In this document: positions 1 to 8,188 of the stretch, piece after piece
Layout: every line of letters begins with the position of its first letter
How positions within the stretch are numbered: the stretch's first letter is position 1
NCBI RefSeq assembly: GCF_023015885.1
Contig: NZ_JALKBE010000008.1
Span: forward strand, 81,683-145,682
Direction of reading: 5' to 3'
Origin: Aliiroseovarius sp. S1123
GTDB lineage: Bacteria; Pseudomonadota; Alphaproteobacteria; Rhodobacterales; Rhodobacteraceae
DNA: 64,000 nucleotides
Notes under the pieces: generated by a model
Seen by the model: only the letters and a program-made list of their open reading frames with translations
Told to the model about the DNA's origin: nothing
Database searches by the model: none
Made by a program: the position numbers and the translations under genes

Positions 1-2
1 AT

Positions 3-1754
3 CACCCGGACATTCAGGACTTCATCACCGCCAAATCCGACGCCGCCCGTCTGCGCATGTTCAACATGTCGGTTCTGGTCACCGATGATTTCATGGAAGC
101 CGTGAAGTCGGACGGAAGCTGGGATCTGAAATTCAACGGCACGATCTATCACACGGTTGAAGCCCGTGATCTTTGGAACAAGATCATGAAGGCCACCTAT
201 GACTATGCCGAGCCGGGCGTGATCTTCATCGACCGGATCAACCAGATGAACAATCTGAACTATTGCGAGACGATCGCGGCGACCAATCCCTGTGGCGAAC
301 AGCCCCTGCCGCCCTATGGCGCGTGCCTGCTGGGGTCGATCAACCTTGCGAAGATGGTCAAGGATCCGTTCGAAGAGACCGCCGAACTGGATGGCGATGC
401 GCTGTCCGAGCTGGTCGCGACTGCGGTGCGCATGATGGACAATGTGGTGGACGAAAGCCGCTTCCCGCTGGAAGCCCAAGCGCAAGAAGCACAAGCCAAG
501 CGTCGGATCGGCCTTGGTGTGACCGGTCTGGCGGATGCACTTCTGATGCTGGGTCTGCGCTATGGCTCGGACGAGGCTGCGGCCCAAACCGAAGCGTGGA
601 TGAAGCAGATTGCACGCGCGTCCTATCTAGCGTCGGTCGAGCTGGCTAAGGAAAAAGGCCCGTTCCCGTTGTTCGACGCTGACAAATATCTTGCCTCGGG
701 TTCGCTTCAGGCGATGGATGACGACGTGCGTGACGCGATCCGCGAGCACGGTATCCGCAACGCGCTTCTGACCTCGATCGCACCCACAGGCACGATCAGC
801 CTTTATGCGGGCAACGTGTCTTCGGGGATCGAGCCGGTCTTTGCCTATGCCTATACCCGCAAAGTGCTGCAGCCCGATGGCACCCGCACCGAAGAAGAAG
901 TCGTGGATTACGCCGTGCAGCTGTGGCGCGACAAGTTTGGCGATAAAGAGCTGCCCGACTATTTCGTCAACGCGCAGACGCTGGCCCCGATGGATCACGT
1001 GAAGATGCAGGCGGCGGCGCAGAAATGGATCGACAGCTCGATTTCGAAAACCATCAACTGCCCGGAAGACATCAGCTTTGATGACTTCAAGGACGTCTAC
1101 ATGGAAGCGTGGGAAACCGGTTGTAAGGGGTGCACCACCTATCGCCCGAACGACGTAACCGGATCGGTTCTTTCTGTGTCCGAGGAAAGCGAGAAAGCAC
1201 CCGAGGCCGATAGCGGCGCAGACGTGGTTTATATCTCGGAACCGCTGGACCGCCCGCAATCGCTGGAAGGTCATACCTACAAGGTGAAATGGCCCGATAG
1301 CGAGCACGCGATCTATATCACCGTGAATGACCTGATCATCAACGGCCACCGCCGCCCGTTCGAGGTGTTCATCAACTCGAAGAACATGGAGCACTTCGCC
1401 TGGACGGTTGCACTGACCCGCATGATCTCGGCCGTGTTCCGCCGGGGTGGGGACGTAAGCTTCGTCGTGGAAGAGCTAAAAGCCGTATTCGACCCGCGTG
1501 GTGGGGCGTGGATGGACGGGAAATACATCCCCTCGATTTTGGCGGCCATCGGCTCGGTGATCGAGCGCCACATGGTGATCACCGGCTTCTTGGAAGGCGA
1601 AGGCATGGGGCTGAAGTCGGACCCGCAGGCGCAGGTTGTGAACCTTGGTGAACAACCGCGTGGCAAGGCCTGCCCCAGCTGTGGTCAATACGATATGCGG
1701 ATGATCGAGGGCTGCATGACCTGCGGCTCCTGCGGTCATTCCAAATGCGGTTAA
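3..1754 (+). CDS. nrdJ: Vitamin B12-dependent ribonucleotide reductase (class II), 3' part of gene
   Basis: Reduces ribonucleotides to deoxyribonucleotides with adenosylcobalamin as radical source, in the cytoplasm. The frame is open from base 3, so the real start lies upstream of the window; an internal ATG at 57 is not the start. Seen in the sequence: the NPCGEQPL substrate-loop motif, the APTGTIS motif, a [10 protein letters not shown] segment and a C-terminal cysteine-rich tail ([20 protein letters not shown]). This matches the long NrdJ type common in alphaproteobacteria. A strong hairpin terminator follows. The assignment is firm; only the N-terminal portion is missing. Confidence 0.95.
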   Translation, partial: HPDIQDFITAKSDAARLRMFNMSVLVTDDFMEAVKSDGSWDLKFNGTIYHTVEARDLWNKIMKATYDYAEPGVIFIDRINQMNNLNYCETIAATNPCGEQPLPPYGACLLGSINLAKMVKDPFEETAELDGDALSELVATAVRMMDNVVDESRFPLEAQAQEAQAKRRIGLGVTGLADALLMLGLRYGSDEAAAQTEAWMKQIARASYLASVELAKEKGPFPLFDADKYLASGSLQAMDDDVRDAIREHGIRNALLTSIAPTGTISLYAGNVSSGIEPVFAYAYTRKVLQPDGTRTEEEVVDYAVQLWRDKFGDKELPDYFVNAQTLAPMDHVKMQAAAQKWIDSSISKTINCPEDISFDDFKDVYMEAWETGCKGCTTYRPNDVTGSVLSVSEESEKAPEADSGADVVYISEPLDRPQSLEGHTYKVKWPDSEHAIYITVNDLIINGHRRPFEVFINSKNMEHFAWTVALTRMISAVFRRGGDVSFVVEELKAVFDPRGGAWMDGKYIPSILAAIGSVIERHMVITGFLEGEGMGLKSDPQAQVVNLGEQPRGKACPSCGQYDMRMIEGCMTCGSCGHSKCG

Positions 1755-2090
1755 GATCCGGACGCCGGATGCTTCAATAGGCCTTGCGCCCCATCATGGT
1801 TTCAACTCTTCAGCGCGCCCTGAATAAGGGCGCGCTTTGCGTTTAGACAGGCCCGTTCAGTCCACGACGGGAGCGTGTTTATACCTTCAGGGCCGATTCC
1901 CCGAGGTCGCGCTCAAACTCCTGAAAAACAGATGGTTTCTGCCTGAAAAGCAGGTTTCGATTGCTTTTTGGCGCAGAATAGGTGTGAATCGTAGCCAACA
2001 CTGATGAACCGGCATAATTTTGGCCGGTTTCTGATTTTACATTTTGTATTACGCAATTGTTGATGGATATTAGGAGTGTTCGTTAACGCA
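1755..2090. other. Intergenic region between nrdJ and the polysaccharide locus
   Basis: 336 bases with no supported gene. The first part holds the nrdJ terminator hairpin. The rest turns AT-rich towards 2040-2090 and ends in an AGGAG at 2072-2076 before the sulfotransferase start. It presumably contains the promoter of the forward operon, but no clear -35/-10 pair could be picked out by eye. Confidence 0.5.
1812..1845 (+). terminator. Rho-independent terminator of nrdJ
   Basis: A perfect 9-bp stem (AGCGCGCCC at 1812-1820, GGGCGCGCT at 1828-1836) with a 7-base loop is followed by TTGCGTTT. It lies about 60 bases after the nrdJ stop. Confidence 0.85.
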
Positions 2091-3020
2091 ATGAATTTAT
2101 TCAGCGATGAGAAGCAGTTTCATTTGATGACCCAATCCGCGCCGACTTTCATCCATATCGGGATACACAAGACCGGCTCGTCGACCTTGCAGCATAAATT
2201 TCGCACGCATGCGTCGATCTATTATGTCGAACGTGCGGACGTTCGCAATGCATTCATTGGCCACTCTCTGGACTTCGACGATCACCCCTTTCAGTCCGAG
2301 GCCGAGCGGGCTGCGGATCAATCCAAGGCGCTGGTCATGTCGCATGAACGGCTGTCGGGCTATCCGGCGTCGGGCGGGTTTGACCGCGAACTGATCGCGG
2401 GCCGTCTGGCCAAGGCCTTCCCCGATGCGAAGATATTGGTCGTGTTTCGCGAGCAATCCCGCTGGATCAAAAGCTTCTATCAGCAATATGTGGCAGACGG
2501 CGGCAGCCTGAAGTTGCGTGAATTTTTGACCAATCCACAGCCACAGATCTATAAACTTCCCGCGTTCGAGCTGGACTATCTGAATTATCATCAGTTGGTG
2601 TCGCTGTATCAGGGGCATTTCGGTGCCGACAATGTTCTGGCGCTTCCGTTTGAGCTGATGGTGAAGGATTTCGATGCGTTCTCGGGGCGCCTGAATGAAT
2701 TCTTCGGGTTTAATCTTGAGCTGGTGAACGAGGTGACAAACCGTGCCCGTCCGTTGATGCCGCTATTGTTCATGCGGTTCGTGAACGGGACCATCGGAAA
2801 CACGCAATTGTCGCCCGGTGGATTTGTTCCACTTGGGTATCTGAAACTGGCCACCAAGCTGCTGGGTGCGATGCCGGGCGCGCGGGCTTTGGATAAACGG
2901 ATTTCGGCCCGGTTTGATCGTCTGATTGATGAGAAGATCGAAGGCCACTACGATGAAAGTAACAAGGAGCTGGAAACCCTGATAGGTATGGATTTGAAGC
3001 CATATGGGTATTTCCGCTGA
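2091..3020 (+). CDS. Sulfotransferase family protein
   Basis: Likely transfers sulfate from PAPS to a polysaccharide or other acceptor. The N-terminal part has the 5'-phosphosulfate-binding loop (HIGIHKTGSSTLQ, Lys followed by Thr-Gly-Ser-Ser-Thr), and the middle has FREQSRWIKSFYQQY, like the 3'-phosphate-binding helix of the family. About 309 residues, no signal peptide, so cytoplasmic. The ATG at 2091 sits 14 bases after AGGAG; a GTG at 2076 and an ATG at 2127 are alternatives. It is the first gene of the forward block that opens the polysaccharide locus. The acceptor is unknown; a second sulfotransferase lies at 19563-20423. Confidence 0.82.
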   Translation: MNLFSDEKQFHLMTQSAPTFIHIGIHKTGSSTLQHKFRTHASIYYVERADVRNAFIGHSLDFDDHPFQSEAERAADQSKALVMSHERLSGYPASGGFDRELIAGRLAKAFPDAKILVVFREQSRWIKSFYQQYVADGGSLKLREFLTNPQPQIYKLPAFELDYLNYHQLVSLYQGHFGADNVLALPFELMVKDFDAFSGRLNEFFGFNLELVNEVTNRARPLMPLLFMRFVNGTIGNTQLSPGGFVPLGYLKLATKLLGAMPGARALDKRISARFDRLIDEKIEGHYDESNKELETLIGMDLKPYGYFR

Positions 3021-3168
3021 TCCGTCTGGGTCTGCAAGGCTTACGGTGCTGACGCCATTTTTCGGCGATACCTGCATCATTTAAGAAAACAACGCCGGCC
3101 GCCGGATTGATAGGCCGCGAGGGGGATAGTTGGGAAAGGTGGACCGCGTCAAAGGCGCGGAGTTTGAA

Positions 3169-4095
3169 ATGAGTCACGATTTACAAGAAATTGATACCGA
3201 TGTGCTGGGTGTGGATTTGCCGCGCCAAGATCGGTTTTACCGGCAGCTGTATCTGATCCGGCGATTTGAACAGAAATTGTTAGAGCTGTTCACGAACAAC
3301 ATGCTGGCAGGAACGACCCATACGTCGCAAGGGCAGGAGGCCAATGCGGTGGCGATCATGGAGGCGCTGAAGCTGGATCGCGACATGGTCTGGTCCAACC
3401 ACCGCTGCCATGGGCATTTCCTGTCCTATTGCGGCCAAAGCTATCGCCTTTTCGCCGAGATTCTGGGCCGCCGCACCGGGGCCTGTGGCGGGCGCGGAGG
3501 TTCGCAGCATTTGCATTGGCGCAACTTCTATTCCTCGGGCATTCAGGGTGGGTTCGCGGCGGCTGCCGTTGGTGCTGCGCTGGCTGAGAAGGATAAAGGC
3601 GCGATCAGCTGTATTTTCATGGGCGACGGTACAATGGGCGAGGGCTCGGTCTATGAGGCATTGAACTTCGCGTCGCTTCTGTCCGCACCCGTCCTGTTCG
3701 TGGTCGAGGATAATGGCATTGCCCAAACCACCCCGAAAGAACTGGGCGTTGCGGGATCGATCACAGATCGCGCGCGGGCCTTCGGGATCGACTGTCACCA
3801 TCTGGCCAGCACCGATGCGGATGAAATCTTTGCGACGGTCAGCCCCATCGTGGACCAGATCCGCACCACCGGACGCCCGGCGTGGCTGCATCTGGAAACG
3901 GTGCGCCTTGGACCGCATTCCAAAGGCGACGACACGCGCGACGAGGCTTTCGTGGCCGAGCTGCAAAAACGTGATCCCTTGACCGTGTATCGCGACCGCG
4001 TAGGCGACCCCGGCGCGCTAGAAACATGGTGCGACGATCACATCGCGCAGGTTCTGGATCTGGCTTTGAAGGATGATGTTGCATGCGCGTCGTAG
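3169..4095 (+). CDS. 2-oxoacid dehydrogenase E1 component, alpha subunit (ThDP-dependent)
   Basis: Catalyses thiamine-diphosphate-dependent decarboxylation of a 2-oxoacid (pyruvate-like) and, with the beta subunit, reductive acylation of a lipoyl arm. The ThDP motif begins at G152 (GDGTMGEG) and ends near N182 (VVEDNG). Other conserved E1-alpha elements are HRCHGHFL, TGACGGRGGSQH and GPHSKGDDTR, which resembles the loop that contacts E2. About 308 residues, on the short side, like acetoin/pyruvate dehydrogenase alpha chains. The ATG at 3169 has GGAG upstream and is preferred over a TTG at 3130. It overlaps the E1-beta gene by 13 bases. The substrate cannot be read from sequence; the setting among sugar genes argues against a purely central-metabolic role. 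Confidence 0.9.
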   Translation: MSHDLQEIDTDVLGVDLPRQDRFYRQLYLIRRFEQKLLELFTNNMLAGTTHTSQGQEANAVAIMEALKLDRDMVWSNHRCHGHFLSYCGQSYRLFAEILGRRTGACGGRGGSQHLHWRNFYSSGIQGGFAAAAVGAALAEKDKGAISCIFMGDGTMGEGSVYEALNFASLLSAPVLFVVEDNGIAQTTPKELGVAGSITDRARAFGIDCHHLASTDADEIFATVSPIVDQIRTTGRPAWLHLETVRLGPHSKGDDTRDEAFVAELQKRDPLTVYRDRVGDPGALETWCDDHIAQVLDLALKDDVACAS

Positions 4096-5012
4096 AAGAA
4101 CTTCGGGACAGCCTGTTTGGCATCATGCAGCGCGATCCGTCGACCATCGTGTTGGGCGAGGATTTGCTGGATCCCTATGGCGGGGCGTTCAAGGTCACGC
4201 AGGGTCTGTCAGATGCCTATCCGAATAACGTCATCACCACCCCGATCTCGGAAGCCGGTTTGGTCGGTGTCGGTCTGGGCATGGCCTTGCGCGGGCGCAC
4301 CGTGCTGGCCGAAATCATGTTCGGGGACTTCCTGACCCTGACGACAGACCAGTTGGTGAACCATGCCGCTAAGGTGAAGTGGATGTTCAACGACGCGGTG
4401 GACGCAAGCCTTGTTGTGCGCACGCCTATGGGCGGTGGGCGCGGCTATGGTCCGACCCATTCGCAAAGCATCGAGAAACATTTCTGCGGCGTGCCCGGTC
4501 TGACCGTCATGGCGGTGAACCAGTTTCAAAGCCCCGGAGATCTTTTGAAAGAGGCCGCCGAACTGGGCAGCCCGGTTCTGTTTATCGAAAACAAGATTAT
4601 GTACTCGAAACTGGTCGAGCCGGACCGGCTTGTCAGCTATGACCGCCCAGACGCCGTGATCCTGACCTATGGCGGCGTGACCGAGTTCTGCGTACAGGCG
4701 GCCGAGCGTCTTTTGGACGACGAAGAGCTGACCGTCGAAGTTGTTCCGGTTCAGCACTTGTCACCGTTGCCCGCGGATTTGATCCGTACCGCTGCCGCCA
4801 AATCTGACCGCGTGTTTACGGTCGAGGAAGGCACGGTAAGCTGGGGGTTTGGCGCGGCTGTTGCCGAGGAAATCCTGTCGGCCGGGATCACACCGCACCA
4901 CTTTCAATCGATAGCTGCTGACCCCACCGCCATCCCAAGCGCGCGCAATTGGGAGCTGGAAATCCTGCCCAGCGTCGACAAGATCGAACGCGCTGTTGTG
5001 GCCTCGTTTTAA
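4083..5012 (+). CDS. 2-oxoacid dehydrogenase E1 component, beta subunit
   Basis: Transketolase-like partner of the preceding alpha chain; the two form the E1 heterotetramer. Seen: the GEDLLDPYGG...TQGL start typical of E1-beta, TTPISEAG (catalytic Glu region), EIMFGDF, DQLVNHAAK, and PTHSQSIEKHF, matching the conserved G-P-x-H-S-Q-S-x-E motif. The C-terminal transketolase domain contains VEEGTVSWGFGAAVAE. 309 residues, a normal length. It overlaps the alpha gene by 13 bases and lies 9 bases before the lipoyl-acyltransferase gene, so the three are almost certainly translated from one mRNA. No E2 acyltransferase or E3 gene follows, which is unusual for such an operon. Confidence 0.92.
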   Translation: MRVVEELRDSLFGIMQRDPSTIVLGEDLLDPYGGAFKVTQGLSDAYPNNVITTPISEAGLVGVGLGMALRGRTVLAEIMFGDFLTLTTDQLVNHAAKVKWMFNDAVDASLVVRTPMGGGRGYGPTHSQSIEKHFCGVPGLTVMAVNQFQSPGDLLKEAAELGSPVLFIENKIMYSKLVEPDRLVSYDRPDAVILTYGGVTEFCVQAAERLLDDEELTVEVVPVQHLSPLPADLIRTAAAKSDRVFTVEEGTVSWGFGAAVAEEILSAGITPHHFQSIAADPTAIPSARNWELEILPSVDKIERAVVASF

Positions 5013-5021
5013 GGAAAGATC

Positions 5022-6110
5022 ATGGCACACATCGACATCATAACCCCCCGGGTGAATGCAAACGAAGACGAGGTTCTGGTGGCCGAACTGCATGTTGCGG
5101 TGGGCGATCAGGTTGACGTGGGCGATCTTCTGATCTCGGCGGAAACGACCAAAGCCTCGGTTGATATCGAGGCGACGCATGCGGGGACGGTGTCAAAGAT
5201 CAACGGCAAGAAAGGGCGAATGATCGCCAGTGGCAGCGTGATCGTGGTGATCGACATCGGCGGCGATAGCGCCGCTGCGGGCGACGATGCGGGCGGGGCC
5301 GACGGTGGCAGCGCCGAGGTGAAAGTGACCACTAAGGCTCGGTTGCGCGCGGAAGAGCTGGGGATTGATCTGGACGCGGTTCTACCAAAAGCAGGACGCA
5401 TCGGCGTGGCCGAGGTCGAGGCCGCTGCAGGCAAAGGCGCGGATGGCGGACCACAAGTGACGGCTATGCAGGCCGTTCTGGTCGGCGGCGGCGGGCACGG
5501 CGCCACGATTGGCGAGATCGCGGTTGCCTGCGGCTGGGATCTGATTGGCGCGGTGGACGGGAAGCTTCCCAAAGGCACGCAGGTCATCTCGGGGGTCGAG
5601 GTGATCGCAACGGATGAGGCGCTGCAGTCGCTTTATGACAGCGGTGTGCGGGTGGCGTTTGTCGGGATCGGCGGGGCGACCTCGTCCGAGACGCGACAGG
5701 CCGTGTTTGAAAAATTGCAAGCAATTGGTTTCACTTTGCCACCATTGGTGCATCCGACCGCCCATTTCGGCGCGGATGTGAAACTGGGAGCGGCCAGTTA
5801 TGTGCTGCCTAATGCGATGGTTGGGCCGCGCTGCCGGATCGGGGCGAATGTGATCGTGAACTCGTCTAGCACCGTTGCGCATGATTGCGTCGTGGGCGAC
5901 CATGCGCATTTGACACCCGCTGCCATTCTGGCGGGCAACGTCCGGATTGGGGCAAGCAGCGTAGTTGGTATGGGCGCGTCTGTGCTGTTCGGCGTTGAGG
6001 TGGGGCAGGGCTGCTTGATCCACAACAACGTCTCGGTCCTGATGGATGTGCCGGACTTCACTGAGCTGTCGTTGGAACACGCGCCGAAACGCCGGGATCT
6101 GGACGCCTAG
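5022..6110 (+). CDS. Lipoyl domain - peripheral-subunit-binding domain - PglD/NeuD-type sugar acyltransferase fusion
   Basis: Three modules are visible. Residues 1-80 form a lipoyl domain with the lipoylatable lysine at K44 (ETTKAS; biotin domains would show EAMKM). After a Gly/Ala/Asp-rich linker, residues about 101-136 match the peripheral-subunit-binding domain of E2 proteins (TTKARLRAEELGIDL, then GRIGVAEVEA). Residues about 147-362 are a NeuD/PglD sugar O/N-acyltransferase: the N-terminal VGGGGHG loop binds the nucleotide sugar, and a left-handed beta-helix of hexapeptide repeats follows, with the catalytic-type histidine H287 in VAHDCVVGDHAHL. The 2-oxoacid_dh E2 catalytic domain is absent. 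With E1 alpha and beta directly upstream, the inference is acylation of an aminosugar from acyl-dihydrolipoyl instead of acyl-CoA. An alternative is a normal CoA-using acyltransferase merely tethered to the dehydrogenase. The start has AAGGAAAG upstream. It converges with the next gene, sharing CTAG across both stop codons. Confidence 0.88.
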   Translation: MAHIDIITPRVNANEDEVLVAELHVAVGDQVDVGDLLISAETTKASVDIEATHAGTVSKINGKKGRMIASGSVIVVIDIGGDSAAAGDDAGGADGGSAEVKVTTKARLRAEELGIDLDAVLPKAGRIGVAEVEAAAGKGADGGPQVTAMQAVLVGGGGHGATIGEIAVACGWDLIGAVDGKLPKGTQVISGVEVIATDEALQSLYDSGVRVAFVGIGGATSSETRQAVFEKLQAIGFTLPPLVHPTAHFGADVKLGAASYVLPNAMVGPRCRIGANVIVNSSSTVAHDCVVGDHAHLTPAAILAGNVRIGASSVVGMGASVLFGVEVGQGCLIHNNVSVLMDVPDFTELSLEHAPKRRDLDA

Positions 6111-7177
6111 GTGCGGGTGGCGTTTCCGATCACCTGATCCCATTCCGCAAGGATGCGCGCGGGCGCCAAGCGGTCGCGATTGATCGCGGCGTTCCCGGCC
6201 ATATGCGCGCGAAGCGCTGGATCTTGCATCACGCGGATCACGGCGTCCGCCAAGGCGGGTGCGTCATCCACTGGCACGAGTAGCCCATTTTCGCCTTCGA
6301 CGATCATCTCGCGCGGGCCGAAATCACAATCGGTCGAGATCGCAGGAAGGCCCGACACCGTGGCTTCCGCCAGCACATTCGGGAAGCCTTCGAACCGCGA
6401 GGGCATGACCAGAAGATCCGCATCTGACAACCACGCACCGGGCGTCGGGCTGGAGCCGGGAAGCGCGACTTGATCCTTTAGGTTCAGCTTGTCGCGGAGC
6501 GCTTCCAAGGCTACGCGCTCGGGCCCTTCGCCGTGAATGGTCAGCGTTGCGTCCGGCAGGGCGGCCGTGATCTGCGCCATCGCGTTTAACAGAACATCAA
6601 AGCCCTTTTGCTTGTCCAACCGCCCCACGGCCACCAACCGCGTGCCGTCGGGTTTGGCCTGTACCGCGTGATCCGGGTTGGGTGCACATGGGTTGGGAAT
6701 GACCTTGGCCGTCGCCTGCACCGAATTGGGCAAATCCGCCCGCGCACGCGCGGTCTGCATGACGGCGCTGGCTGCACGACGCACCAGAAGGTTCTGCGCA
6801 TGCCGCCAGATCGGGTGGGCGTTTTGGGCCCGTGGATTATTGCGCTCCGAGATGACGACGGGCACGCCAGTCCCAATCGCTGCGGCAAGGGACAGAACAT
6901 TCACCTTGGTCAGGAAGGACAGGACCACATCGGGTTGCGTGGCCCTGATAGCGCGCCTGATCATCCAGAGCCGCGCCAGGGGATTGCTGCCTTTTGCCCC
7001 GTCCGGCAGCAGCAACCGCACGGTTTCGGGATACGGAAAATAGGACCTGCCACCCGGCATATCGAACCCCATGACAGTAACCTCGTCACCCAACTGGGCG
7101 CGATGTGCGGCGATCATGGCGACGACCTTCTCGGCGCCGCCTGCACCAAATCCACCCTGTATGATAAGGATCTTCAC
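6107..7177 (-). CDS. Glycosyltransferase family 4 protein
   Basis: GT-B fold sugar transferase, probably adding one residue to the lipid-linked repeat unit on the cytoplasmic side. The N-terminal GGFGAGGAEKVV loop and the C-terminal ...MPSRFEGFPNVLAEA motif (E-x7-E type) with VGRLDKQKGFD are characteristic. 356 residues, normal length. It is the last gene of the long reverse block; its stop overlaps the stop of the convergent lipoyl-acyltransferase gene by 4 bases, and it starts 3 bases after the GT2 gene ends. Donor and acceptor are unknown. Confidence 0.88.
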   Translation of the reverse strand: MKILIIQGGFGAGGAEKVVAMIAAHRAQLGDEVTVMGFDMPGGRSYFPYPETVRLLLPDGAKGSNPLARLWMIRRAIRATQPDVVLSFLTKVNVLSLAAAIGTGVPVVISERNNPRAQNAHPIWRHAQNLLVRRAASAVMQTARARADLPNSVQATAKVIPNPCAPNPDHAVQAKPDGTRLVAVGRLDKQKGFDVLLNAMAQITAALPDATLTIHGEGPERVALEALRDKLNLKDQVALPGSSPTPGAWLSDADLLVMPSRFEGFPNVLAEATVSGLPAISTDCDFGPREMIVEGENGLLVPVDDAPALADAVIRVMQDPALRAHMAGNAAINRDRLAPARILAEWDQVIGNATRT

Positions 7178-7180
7178 GCG

Positions 7181-8188
7181 TTACTCCGCGGCATTGGACA
7201 GCGTTGATTTCGAGGGATCCTGCGGTGGGGTCGCGGTGCTTCCACCCTCGTCATCGGGCGTATTCAACTGCGTCTCGATCAGGGGACGATGCAGGTTCTT
7301 CGACTGGATGAAGATACGGCCAATGTATTCGCCAAGAATGCCAAGGAACATGGCGTTCAACGTCATCGAGAGCAACAGCAGTACGGTGGTCGTTGCAAAA
7401 CCGGCGGGCCAGTCCTGTCCGAAGACCAGCTTGGCGACGATGTAGAACATCATCAACAGGAACGTCCCCAGCCCGACGAAGAGGCTGATATAGGACGCCA
7501 AGCGCAGTGGCAGAAGCGAATGGTTGATCAACCCGTCAATCGCAAGGGACAGCATGGCGCGGAAGGGGAACTTTGTTTCGCCCTCTAGCCGGGCCTGACG
7601 GTCATAATCAAACCCGATCTGGCTGAACCCCATACCGCTGATCAAGCCGCGCACATAGGGCGAGCGGTCGTCGACGCGCTTCAGCTCGTCCAGAATGCGG
7701 CGGTCGGTCAGGCGAAACTCGCCCGCGTTGCGGGGCAGGTTATCTTCGCTGATCCGGTCGATCAACGCATAAAAGAACCGGCGTGCGAAGGCGGTAATGC
7801 GCCCGTCCGGCAAGCTGCGGCGCACACCATAGACCACTTGATGCCCCTGTTTCCAAAGGTCCAGCATATGCGGGATCAGCTCGGGCGGGTCTTGCAGGTC
7901 GCAATCCAGCTGAATGGCACAAGCCCCGCGCGCCGCACGGTACCCGGTCAGAACCGAAGCCTGATAGCCCACGTTCTTAGAAAAGCGGATGACGCGGACA
8001 TTCGGGTCGTTCTGTGCAATCTCGGAGAGGATCAGGAAGGTGTCATCGTCCGAGTGGTTGTCGGTGAAAATGATCTCGGGCTCATAGTCGTCGAGCTCGT
8101 CAAACACGGCCAGAACGCGGTCATAGGCACGGCGGACATTGGCCTCTTCATTCAGGGCGGGGATTAGGACTGAAATTAACGTGGTCAT
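7181..8188 (-). CDS. Glycosyltransferase family 2 with C-terminal membrane helices (GtrB/ArnC/DPM1-like)
   Basis: Predicted to transfer a sugar from a nucleotide donor to undecaprenyl phosphate. The GT-A domain (about residues 1-225) has VLIPALNEEANV, FTDNHSDDDT and the DCDLQDPPE metal-binding motif. Two hydrophobic helices follow (about 228-285), the standard layout of GtrB and polyprenyl-phosphate hexose synthases. 335 residues. Its start overlaps the upstream reductase/epimerase gene by 4 bases. With GtrA (15174-15590) and a GT-C-like protein (13531-15177) in the same block it may form a three-part side-branch glycosylation system, which is an inference from context. Confidence 0.88.
   Translation of the reverse strand: MTTLISVLIPALNEEANVRRAYDRVLAVFDELDDYEPEIIFTDNHSDDDTFLILSEIAQNDPNVRVIRFSKNVGYQASVLTGYRAARGACAIQLDCDLQDPPELIPHMLDLWKQGHQVVYGVRRSLPDGRITAFARRFFYALIDRISEDNLPRNAGEFRLTDRRILDELKRVDDRSPYVRGLISGMGFSQIGFDYDRQARLEGETKFPFRAMLSLAIDGLINHSLLPLRLASYISLFVGLGTFLLMMFYIVAKLVFGQDWPAGFATTTVLLLLSMTLNAMFLGILGEYIGRIFIQSKNLHRPLIETQLNTPDDEGGSTATPPQDPSKSTLSNAAE

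Noticed and set aside
5022..6110. Reading the gene as an ordinary E2 dihydrolipoamide acetyltransferase
   Set aside because: The E2 catalytic domain is absent; the C-terminal two thirds show PglD-type hexapeptide repeats and the VGGGGHG loop.
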